A stretch of DNA of 64,000 nucleotides from Pontederia crassipes (taxonomy: Eukaryota; Streptophyta; Magnoliopsida; Commelinales; Pontederiaceae). The notes below the pieces were generated by a model, which saw only the letters and a program-made list of their open reading frames with translations, ran no database searches and was not told the origin of the DNA. The stretch spans positions 54,580,203 through 54,644,202 of the forward strand of contig CM060187.1 of NCBI GenBank assembly GCA_030549335.1. The letters are read 5' to 3'. Below are positions 23,641 through 33,588 of the stretch, in pieces. The number at the start of each line of letters is the position of its first letter. Position 1 is the stretch's first letter. The position numbers and the translations under genes were made by a program.

Positions 23641-24333
23641 GGTTTTGTTTGACAACATTAAAATTAACGTTTCAAGTAATATTTAATGGTTCAAACGTTA
23701 ACTTTTTATTTAGTAACATTTAGTGTTTCATATAAAAATAATGAAAAGTTACTTCTACTAGCATTTAGCATTTAGCGTTTAGCGTTTAGACGTTAACGTT
23801 TTATAATTTTTCTAATTTTATCCTTATTCAAATATATTACTTCTTTCTAAGTTATCTTGTTATTTTCTCATTTTTAATTTATAATCATCTAACTATATTT
23901 CTTTTTATATTCATGCTTAATTAATTATAAATTATTTATATGTTAACATTAATTAAAAAAATAATTTCACAATTAATAATTTTATATCATGGATGCACTA
24001 TATAAAATTTATTATAAATATAAATGTCTATATAATTTAACAAAAAAATAATTGTGAAATCTTATTTTATTTAATTAAGATATAAATATTTAATTTATTG
24101 TATTATAATATAATTTGTATAGTGCTTAAATTAAATAATTTATCATATGTCTAATTATGTCATTTTATATTTATCAACTAATTTTACTATTAAGTTTACT
24201 AAACACTTATTTGTTACAACCTCTAATCGCTAATCATCATCCGTTATCCACTATTTATTAGTTAATCTGTTATTCCGCTAATTAAACCGCTATTCGCTTA
24301 TCAAACTGCTAATAATGTCAAACAAACTCGTAG
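23641..24333. mobile_element. MITE with inverted subterminal repeats
   Basis: The left end GTTTTGTTTGACAACATTA pairs with the inverted right end GAGTTTGTTTGACATTATTA. Inside, repeats of GCATTTAGCGTTTAGCGTTTAG near the left (23760-23795) and ACCGCTAT..ACTGCTAAT near the right (24215-24310) are arranged in opposite orientation. The interior is AT-rich and non-coding. It lies within 3'UTR-like sequence of the RPL18 fragment. Target duplication is not clear. Confidence 0.6.
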
Positions 24334-25400
24334 TCATTGCAATACGCTCAACTACATATTTTTTTAGTAAAAAAGGAATAGTCATCCAACCCTTAACTAC
24401 ATCTGCCTTATAAGTTTATTTATGTTATCGAAATGACTCCTAACAAATGTGCCAGTTTTTTAATGGTGCAGTTCAAATTTGGTACAAACAGTTCGTGCCG
24501 TGTACTTAAATTTGGTGTGTAAATTACTGGATTTCTCTACAATTTTATGAAAATATATAATTTGGTAAGTGCAAGAAAAAAGTTACAAGGAATTTTTTTT
24601 CTGGAAAGGGGATAATCTATTCATCAAATTTGCACGGAAATACGTGGCAAGTTACTATAGAAAGAATGTGTCAATAAGTATTTCTGACCAAATATTTTAT
24701 TGTCATACATAGATGAGAAATTCAAATCAGATTTCTTTTCGGTAACAAATTAAAATCAGATATTATTATACATCCGGATAATAAAAATGCTGCAAGAACG
24801 TATCCGTCTAATTCTAACTGATCATCTTTTCGAAGCCAAAGGAAACGCACATAAATTTGGATATCTAGTTCCGATCAAAGTTAGGTTCAACTAGAGCATA
24901 ACGCTTATTAATTTGATAAATATAACGATTGAAGTAGTTTATAATTATACAATGATAAAAATAACCATAAGAATATAATTTAAATTTATTCTTATAAGCA
25001 TTATATCCATAATAATTAATTTGAAATATTTTATTTTGAATAGCAATATTTTAATACAAAAATATCGATTATTTTAAAATATTTTTTTGTTTCAAATAAA
25101 ATTAAAGATGTGATATATTAAATAAAAAATAATATATGATATTTAAAAAATTAAACAAAATTTTATATTTAAAAAATAGGATATAATAGGAATAAATACA
25201 AAATGACTATACTCTTATAAACTAATAAAAGTAGCTTATAGTATTTTATTCTAAAACCTCTAAATATTACATTAGAAAAATGTTTATCAAACATTCACAA
25301 TAACACTTAAACTTAATCAAAACTCTACTTTTTATTGTATATGCCAAACAGTGTCCAAGTTCTCTCCTAACACCACTGCTAACTGGAACCATGACAGCTG
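24334..25400. other. AT-rich intergenic DNA, no gene seen
   Basis: No coding-like frame. The part at about 24890-25350 is framed by AGAGCATAACGCTTATT and ..AACACTTAAAC..ACTCTAC and may be another decayed MITE, but I could not define ends. Confidence 0.45.
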
Positions 25401-25518
25401 ATTATTGCTTAAATTGATGGGGTATCAAAGGTACGATGAGTTCAAACTGTTGGCTTACATGATTTATGACAGAACAACAACATCAGCATCAGCATGTGTC
25501 TTAATTTCTTGGAAAGCT

Positions 25519-26166
25519 TCAGAACTTCTGGATGAAGTCATAGATGTGATCAGATATCTCATTTGGTTTTTCTTGGTTGATGAAATGGCCAACTTCTTCC
25601 ATGACGATGACCTCCTGAAGGAAGGGAACGTCTCTTTTGAAGCCGCCCTTGTGCACGTAGTCTTGGACGACAGGAATGCGGTAGGTCAGGTCAAGATCCC
25701 CCACAATAAATTTCACTGGTACTTTGATCTGGGCGCCGTTCCAAGGGGCTGTCAGTTCCCAATTCCTGCACGCGGTAAAAAGAGAGTGACTAAGTGGATG
25801 CCGAAGAGAAATCATACCACAACGATTATAGATACCAGGCTATTTCAATGCGAACAAATTGTAGTCCTCCGTCTTGCAATCTGTTTACAAGATAACAAAA
25901 TTCCAACTTGGACAGGAAGTTCCTCACAAATTCAAGCATCGATAATAGTTCAGTGCTCCAGAAAAACCCGACTTGTCAAATTTTGCGGCGAAATAGTTAA
26001 TATCTTCTTCTGACAGCCATGGCGGCAAGGTATTTGGAGTGTCAGGGGACACTCCAGATCTTTTTTCTTTGGGTAGAACTGCTGATGGTTTTCGGTATGC
26101 GAAGAACATCTTAAGTGACAATGCTGTGCCAGCTTGCGCAAATTCAGCTTCTGCTCGTCCAGGTTC
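25519..26166 (-). pseudogene. EH2: orphan 3' half of an epoxide hydrolase-like gene
   Basis: Exon 3 (25928-26166) encodes EPGRAEAEFAQAG through SGALNYYRCLNL, including the lid Tyr. Exon 4 (25519-25765) encodes NWELTAPWNGAQIKVPVKF, the relay Asp in VGDLDL, the His in EVGHF, and ends at QKF-stop like EH3. Both exons are open with usable splice signals (donor GTGAGG, acceptor AG). Exon 3 is one codon shorter than in EH1 and EH3 (VLPKEK against LVPKEK). Exons 1 and 2, with the oxyanion motif and nucleophile, are not found between here and EH3. Downstream of exon 3 the intron matches EH3 to about 26850, where transposons and a PPR fragment intervene. It is more diverged than EH1 and EH3 are from each other. 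Confidence 0.88.
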
Positions 26167-26169
26167 CTG

Positions 26170-26850
26170 ATATGATGTGATGCAAAATTCATAAGAGATA
26201 AGAAAGCAAAAGAGGTCGAATTGTTTTAACAAAGATATCTAACTATGAAACACAAGTTGTACTTATGCTCGACCATTCAAGATAGTTAATTTAGGGCCTT
26301 TAGGCGACAACATAAATATTCTGGGGCTACCCCACAAAAGGATATTGAGGTTAGAAGCAACGAAGATATTTTAGGTTGTGCTGACAACCGAAAAATAAAT
26401 AGAGACAAAGATGGTTAGCTTATTTAATTCCTAAATTTCTGAAGAAGCAAAAACATTAAGATGCCAACATTGATACTTTTCTTAAGTAGGAGAATTTCTG
26501 CTCAAATTTAAAATTAGCTTAGTCAGATATAGATATGCATTCGCACATATCATACAAATTTCAAACACTCAATTTTTAATAAAAGATTTTGCAGCTCATA
26601 TGACAGCAGAATTTTGGGAAATTCATATGTCAAAGTGATAGCGCATAAACAAGGAGAAGTTCTCATGTCAAAATTTGTTTTGTAGTATGAGATTACGTGA
26701 AACCAATCGTGTCCTTTTTATGTTCTATATCAAATTAATCTAGTAGTGTAGAACTGTAATACATTCCTTGACCCTTGCGTCATCTGTTGATAATAGCCAT
26801 ATACCTCATGGGAAGACTTACATGATTACGTCAAATGACATTGACGATTT
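26170..26850 (-). other. EH2 intron remnant
   Basis: Scattered similarity to EH3 intron 2 (for example GGCGACAACATAAATATTCTG against 44208 onwards, and CAAATGACATTGACGATTTAC against 45265 onwards) shows this is the old second intron. No coding signal. Confidence 0.6.
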
Positions 26851-27050
26851 ACAACAACAACAAACAACAAAGCCTTATCCCACTAGATGGGGTCGGCTAC
26901 ATGGATCATACGACGCCATTCATATTCATTGATCCATGTTCATGTGATTCGACAGAGTTTTACGCTGGCTGTCGGGGCCTAACACAACCCTCCTCCTTTA
27001 TCCGGACTTGGGACCGGCTATAAAACATAGGCGGAGTTCCTTTTTCTCCT
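26851..27050 (-). mobile_element. Short RTE-derived non-autonomous retroelement (SINE-like)
   Basis: On the minus strand the element runs from GGAACTCCGCCTATGTTTTA through GACCGGCTATA-type sequence and ATCACATGAACATGG to the RTE 3' end AGTGGGATAAGGCTTTG and (TTG)n. It joins sequence found in inverted form at 27973-28078 directly to the RTE 3' end, with no reverse transcriptase between. This is either an internally deleted RTE or a SINE using the RTE tail. An A/T-rich run adjoins its right side (27050-27080). Confidence 0.75.
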
Positions 27051-27704
27051 CAAAAAAAAAAAAGAAAAAAAAACAAAAACAAATTCTTGCACCTTTCAGA
27101 AAAATCCAAGAAACATCAACAACCTCAGTTGCAATCAGCATCTTTATGTGCAAAAAAATTTAAAATGCAAGTATAACTCAAATTACAAGACCATTAAGAT
27201 AGTATGGAGATGTTATACTCAATAATAATGACATGAGTTTGATATTTATAAGCACTACCATTTGGCTCATATCCTTCATTCTTCATCTCTTTGAATGTCC
27301 TCAATGAGATCTCAGTAAGACCTGCCTGACCATATTGGGTTATCATAATGGTCCATGTATTTGATGTCACAGGGAGGCTCCTTTTCATTTCCTTGAAAAG
27401 ATGTCTCATGTGCTTGAAATCTTTGGCACTTCCAGCAAGTTTGATGGCCATGTTGTAGGTTTCCTCGTTGTGCACATAACCATTTTGTCTTCCTACCCAT
27501 GAAAAGAAATGCAAAGCAACGTGGCTGTATCTCTGACAATTACGAAGAACTGCCTCAACTAATGTAGGTGTAAAGGAGATCATGGTTCTCTCTAGGATTT
27601 CTTGCACTACGTTCCAGTCAGTAGAGAGTGATAAGATCCTGCATACTTCTTGAACATCAGTATCACTATAACTTTTTTTTGGTTCAATCATTTTAATATC
27701 CTCA

Positions 27705-27843
27705 ACAACAACAACAACAAAGCCTTATCCCATTAAATGGGGTCGGCTACATGAATCATACGACGTCATTCATATTCGTTGATCCATGTTCATGTGATTC
27801 GACAGAGTTTTACGCTAGCTGTCGGGGCCTAATACAACCCTCC
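27705..27843 (-). mobile_element. Short RTE-derived insertion in the PPR fragment
   Basis: A 5'-truncated copy of the same SINE-like unit as at 26851, with (TTG)n at its 3' end on the minus strand. It is flanked by TCCTCA (27699-27704 and 27844-27849), a short target duplication. Confidence 0.75.
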
Positions 27844-27972
27844 TCCTCATCTGACAAATAGTTGGAAACCTCAAATTCTTCATCTGGAGAGTGGTTATCA
27901 AGTTGTGAGACAAATTCACTTCCCAGTGTAGCCATTTTAGTGAATTTATTACTTTGTTCAACTTTGCTAGCT

Positions 27973-28750
27973 CCATGTTCATAAGATTCGACATGATTTT
28001 ATGTTGGCTGTCGGGGCCTAACACAACCCTCCTCCTTTATTCGGGCTTGGGACCGGCTATAAAATATAGGCGGAGTTCACAAATAAACAACTTAGAGACG
28101 ATTTGAAAGTTAGGTTAGGGGAGGATATAATTCCTCAAGTGACAAAGTTTAAATATTTAGGATCAATTGTAAGACAAGATTGTGAGATTGATGACGATGT
28201 TAATCATAGAATTCAAGCTGGTTGGTGTAAGTGGAGGAAAGCCACTGGAGTTCTTTGTGATAGAAAAGTACCCAATAAAGTTAAAGGAAAATTCTATCGT
28301 ACTGCTATAAGGCCAGCAGTGTTATATGGTAGTGAATGTTGGGCTATGAAGGGACAACATGAACGTAAAGTGGGGGTAGCCGAAATGAGGATGTTGAGAT
28401 GGATGTGTGGTCATACAAGATTAGATAAGATTAGGAATGACCATATACGTGAACGAGTCGGAGTGGCTCCTATTAGTGAGAAAATGGTAGAGAATCGTTT
28501 GAGATGGTTTGGTCATGTTCAGAGAAGACCATTAGATGCGCCAGTAAGAAGAGTAGATCAAATAATCTGGAGTCCGATTAAAAGAGGGAGAGGGAGGCCA
28601 AGGCGGACACTTGGCGAACTAATAGAGCAAAATCTATTGGTGAATAATATACCGAAAGGTTTGGTTACTAATAGAGCGGAATGGCGTCGTATGATCCATG
28701 TAGCCGACCACACCTAGTGGGATAAGGCTTTGTTGTTGTTGTTGTTGTTG
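27973..28750 (+). mobile_element. RTE-type LINE insertion with inverted 5' segment
   Basis: The insertion is bounded by the 16-bp duplication TTCAACTTTGCTAGCT (27957-27972 and 28751-28766). From about 28079 to the (GTT)n tail it is sense RTE sequence, with an open frame from 28103 covering the C-terminal region (KVRLGEDIIPQVTKFKYLG to RRMIHVADHT). The first 106 bases (27973-28078) are antisense to the RTE/SINE 5' region, ending GGCGGAGTTC next to ACAAATAAAC. Such a 5' inversion is the product expected from twin priming during target-primed reverse transcription. Confidence 0.85.
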
Positions 28751-29040
28751 TTGTTCAACTTTGCTAGCTTCTTCATTCTCACTGTTTTTATTTAGAGATG
28801 ACTTGACAATTTCTGACAATTTATCATCAACCTTCATATTAGAAGCCTCGTTGGGTTTTGAGACCTTACAAAATTCCTTGATGAAAACCGTGTAAGCCTT
28901 TCTATTGGGTGTGATCCCATGATTCTTCAAACTCTCTAGAGCTTGCCATGCTTCAGAAACCATGCCATGTTGGATTTGACCTGCAGGAGCGAACGACATG
29001 CACTGAAAAAAATAATAATAAGAAAGATACAGATGCTTCA

Positions 29041-31482
29041 AGGCAGGACCACATGCAAGGGTTCATGGTGGTTTTGATTTTGGGGAGTTGAATGAGGAAG
29101 GACAAACTATTATTGATTTTTCTTTAGCATACGACCTTAAGATTATCAACACTTATTTTAGGAAGAGAGATGAACATTTAATCACATACAAAAGTGGAAC
29201 TCATAGGTCTCAAATCGATTTTTTCTTGATAAGAAATACTGATAAAAGATGTTGTACTAATTGCAAAGTAATTCCTGTGCATGGGGTGATTACACAACAT
29301 AGATTGTTAGTTCTTGATATGCAAATGAAATGTATAAAACCAAAATCTCGAACAGTTTTTGATCGAAAGATCAAGTGGTGACAGTTAAAGGGGGGAGAAG
29401 CGAGATACTTTTAGAAGTAAGTTATTAGAGGAAAGTGTGTGGGAGTTAGAAGGATATGCTAGTATCATGTGGGAGAATGTGGCAAAAAAGGTTGAAATGA
29501 TTGCTAAAGTCATTTTAGGAGAATCAAAAGGTTTTGGACCACGAGATAAGGAGACTTGGTGGTGGAATGAGGAGGTCCAAGAAAATGTGCGTAATAAGAA
29601 GAATTGTTTCAAGGCGATACACTTGGACAATAGTTCTGACAATTGGGAAAAATATCGTTTGACGAAAAGGGAGGCTAAGAAGGCAGTTAGTGATGCTCGT
29701 GCTAAAGCATATAAGGGGTTTTATAAGGAGTTAGGGACAAAGGCTGGTGAATAAAGAATTTACAAGATTGCAAGAAATAAAGAGGAGTCGAGAGATTTGG
29801 ATCAAGTAAGATGCATAAAAAATGAAGTTGGCAAGGTTTTAGTTACTGAAAGAGATATTAAGAACAGATGGGAAGAGTATTTCTATAAGCTATTTAATGA
29901 TGGATGTGAAGGTTCCCGTTGGAATTTGGAGGACTTGACAGTTAGCGAATGTGAGCTTAATATGTCATTTTATCGTAGAATTAGAGTCTCGGAGGTTAAC
30001 GAAACTCTTAAGAAAATGGAGAATGGTAAAGTCGTTGGACCGAATGGTATACCGATTGAAGTTTGAAAATGTTTAAGAGAAAAATGTGTGTTATGATTAT
30101 GTAAACTATTTAATGAGATTTTACGATCGAAAAAGATGCTTGATGATTGGAGATTAAGTACATTAGTTCCTATTTACAAAAATAAAAGGAATATTCAGAA
30201 TTGTGCAAATTATAGAGGGATTAAACTTATGAGTCACACAATGAAATTATGGGAAAAAGTGATTGAGCATAGATTGAGAATGGAGACTAGTATTTCTGAG
30301 AGACAATTTGGGTTCATGCCAGGAAGATCCACTACAAAGGCGATTTATTTACTAAGGGGGATGATGGAGAAGTATCGAAGTAGGAGAAGAGACTTACATA
30401 TGACTTTCATTGACTTAGAGAAGACGTATGATCGGGTACCAAGGGATGTACTTTAGAAGGCCTTGCAAAAGAAGAGGGTGAGTGTTGCCTACATTAAAGT
30501 AATACAAGATATGTACGATGGGGCATTGACTAGGGTTAGGACACCCGGAGGTGAGACAAATGAATTTCCTATAAGAATTGACCTACATCAAGGATCAGCT
30601 TTAAGCCCGTATCTATTTAACTTAGTTATCAATGCTATAACAGAGAGTATCACAGAGGAGGTACCTAAGTACATGCTATTTACGGATGATATAGTACTTT
30701 TAGCGGATTCAAGAGAAGAGATTAATACAAAATTGGAAATATGGAGAAATACGTTGGAGTCAAAGGGTTTTCATTTAAGTAGGAATAAAACAGAATATAT
30801 GTATAGCAATTTCACAAATAAATAACTTAGAGACGATTTGAAAATTAGGCTAGGGGAGGATATAATTCCTCAAGTGACAAAGTTTAAATATTTAAGATCA
30901 ATTGTAAGACAAGATGGTGAGATTGATGACGATGTTAATCATAGAATTCAAGCTGGTTGGTGTAAGTGGAGGAAAGTCACTGAAGTTCTTTGTGATAGAA
31001 AAGTACCCAATAAAGTTAAAGAAAAATTCTATCGTACTGCTATAAGGCCAGCAGTGTTATATGGTAGTGAATGTTGGGCTATGAAGGGACAACATGAACG
31101 TAAAGTGGGGGTAGCCGAAATGAGGATGTTGAGATGGATGTGTGGTCATACAAGATTAGATAAGATTAGGAATGGTCATATACGTGAACGATTCGGAGTT
31201 GCTCCTATTAGTGAGAAAATGATAGAGAATCGTTTGAGATTGTTTGGTCAATGTTCAGAGAAGATCATTAGATGCGCCAGTAAGAAGAGTAGATCAAATA
31301 ATCTGGAGTCCGATTAAAAAAGGGAGAGGGAGGCCAAGGCGGACACTTGGCGAACTAATAAAGCAAGATCTATTGGTGAATAATATATCGAAAGATTTAA
31401 TTACTAATAGAGCGGAATGACGTCGTATGATCCATGTAGCCGACCCCACCTAGTGGGATAAGGCTTTGTTGTTGTTGTTGTT
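29041..31482 (+). mobile_element. RTE-type LINE, 5'-truncated, with endonuclease and reverse transcriptase remnants
   Basis: The copy starts inside the endonuclease domain (FGELNEEGQTIIDFS, then THRSQIDFFLIRN), continues through reverse transcriptase (NYRGIKLMSHTMKLWEKVIE, RQFGFMPGRSTTKAI, then LFTDDIVLL) and the C-terminal region, and ends in TAGTGGGATAAGGCTTTG plus (TTG)n. Stops at several places (for example 30453-30455 and after 29381) inactivate it. The catalytic FADD motif is FTDD. It is flanked by ACAGATGCTTCA (29029-29040) and ACATATGCTTCA (31483-31494), and the EH3 region near 45315 shows the uninterrupted CAAATGCTTCATATTTTC context. Confidence 0.92.
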
Positions 31483-31690
31483 ACATATGCTTCATATTTT
31501 CATAAGACAATCCAATGATGTATAGAAGCCTTAGTATCCGGTAGAAACCTTATCTCCCTGTTTTTCTTCCAAGTTGCTTCCCCAAAGTGGATAGCAGCGT
31601 GGAATTGATATAATACATGTCTGTGCAAAACCAGGAAACACTTTGAAACAAGACCTTGCAATTATTTGTTACCAAGAACTAGCCTCATTT
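31483..31690. other. Duplicated non-coding sequence matching 45310-45560
   Basis: ATGCTTCATATTTTCATAAGA and AGAAGCCTTAGTA, then CTGTGCAAA..GAGGACCTG-like sequence, align with EH3 intron 2. This joins the EH2 and EH3 blocks as copies of one ancestral intron. Confidence 0.65.
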
Positions 31691-33588
31691 CTCTTAACGT
31701 ATTGATATCATGAATTTAGTTTGTTATCATTGGAGGAGATATAGTTAACGGAAATAGGTACGCCCAAGTAGATGAAGAGGAAAGATCCTTACGAGATGCC
31801 CAGACAGTGGATAAGCGCATGACGCCGACGAGGGTTGAGGCGGGCAGGGAAATAGACAGTAGATTTGAGAAGATTGATGCGTTGGCCTGTGAGAGATTCG
31901 TACGAGGTGACTACATCACAAAGATTTCTGGCATTGGACAAGGTGGCCTGGACACACACCAATAAGTCATAAAGCAAACATGAGGTGGCTGAGCGAGAAG
32001 GTTTTGAACTGGAAACGGGTAATACGATTGGCCTCAACTTGCATGTCAATAAGCGAAGTGAAAATCTGAGACAATAATAATAAAGAGATAGGGCGAAAGA
32101 GGATCACCCTAACGGATATCCCGGTAAGCCTGGAAGTAAGGTGATGATTTTTTATTGATGATACATGAGAAGGAGGGGGATCTGATATAGAGGCTAATTC
32201 AGTCAATGAACTGACGTGAAAAATTCATGAGGATCAGAATATGGATAACTGCATCCCAAGAAACCCGATCGAAAGCCTTTTTCATATCGATTTTAATTAG
32301 CTTGTGCTTAACATGGCCAACAGATAGGGAGTGGGAGAGTTCCTGGGCCTGCAAGATATTGTCTTGAATATTTCGGCCAGCAATGAACGCAGACTGAGAA
32401 GTACTAATCAGCCCAACAAGGGAAGGCTTGAGCCGATTGGCAAGAATTTTGGCAAAAACACAATAAAGGGTATGGCAAAGAGAGATGGGTCGATAGTCTT
32501 TAATCGTAGAGGGAGATTCCTTTTTAGGAATAAAGATAAGGGAGGTTTACACCAATCTATAGGAAGTTGGCATGTATCGGAAGCTTGCTGGATGGCGTGG
32601 GTAACGCGAACACCCACAATGTCCCAGTAATTACGGTAAAAATTGAGAGTAAAACCATCCGGACCAAGCGCGCGGCCCGAGGGCATACTCCAAATAACCC
32701 GACGGACCTCCTGAGCTTGTAAACGAGGGGAAAAGGCTCGGATCACAGGTGGGTAAAATAGGTCAGGAAGTATGCAGACTGGAGAGGGACACCGGGGGAC
32801 TCCAGAGATTGACATAATGCTCAACAAAATGTTTTTCGATGAAATGGGGCTGGGCCAGAGTCGAGGTGAATTTGACGAATGAAGTTTTGCTTTTGACGGA
32901 TGATGGTCTGAAGATGAAAGAATTTGGTATTACGATCCCCATGATGGAGCCAAGCAGTCCTTGCTTTACTCCACCATTTGAGATATCGAGACTCTTGAGC
33001 AACGAGATGCGGTTCAGGGCCTCTTGGGCGCGCACCTCCAGTCGCCCAAGGATCTCACGGTTCCATCGGAGTGTCCTTACGGATAAGCTTAAGGGTGTCC
33101 TGAATGGGAGTGGACTATGAGGAGGAAGACCAGTGACGACTGACAATGTCCTTAGCCTGAGAGTGGAGAAACTAGAAATGTTCGTATTTAAAAGATTGCG
33201 GACGAGGAAGTTGAAGATCATATTGAAAGAGGATCGGGGCGTGATCCGACGCACAACGCGGGAGGGTCGAGAGATCAAGACTCGGAAAGGAGTCAAACCA
33301 AAAGTGGTTGACGAACATTCTATCTAATCTACACAAAATGCGAGCTTGACCAACACGGTTATTGCACCAAGTAAAGGAAATACCTGAGGGTTTGATGTCA
33401 ATAAAGCCATGTGAATCAATGAGGTTCTGCAAAAAGAGTAGAAGATCTAGAGGTTCTAAATTGGTTACCCCTCATTTTGTCCTCAGGAGATAAAATGCAA
33501 TTAAAATCGCCAATTAAAGCCCACGAAAAATCATGTGAATTAATAAGATTAAGATTATTCCATAACAGGCATCTATCAGCAGGCAAAG

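Larger units (their letters stand above)
27240..29002 (-). pseudogene. PPR (pentatricopeptide repeat) protein gene fragment, interrupted
   Basis: The minus strand encodes parts of a P-class PPR protein, which in plants binds organellar RNA. From 29002 (just after a TTTTTTTCAG acceptor) the exon gives GMVSEAWQALESLKNHGITP, continues at 27972-27850 (GSEFVSQLDNHSPDEEFEVS) and at 27691-27240 (DVQEVCRILSLSTDWNVVQE, then HFFSWVGRQNGY and TSNTWTIMITQYGQAGLTEI). The order resembles the Arabidopsis At5g06400-type protein. Two insertions break it: an RTE at 27973-28750 with a 16-bp target duplication, and a short RTE-derived piece at 27705-27843. Upstream exons are not present, and sequence after KEMKNEGYEPNGSAYKY is non-coding. 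The intron acceptor shows it is a genomic fragment, not a retrocopy. Confidence 0.82.

Noticed and set aside
25405..26013. 202-codon plus-strand frame across EH2
   Set aside because: It is antisense to two recognised EH exons and the intron between them, and has no family resemblance of its own.
32839..33327. Plus-strand frames in the L1 region
   Set aside because: Antisense of the L1 ORF2 endonuclease and reverse transcriptase segments.
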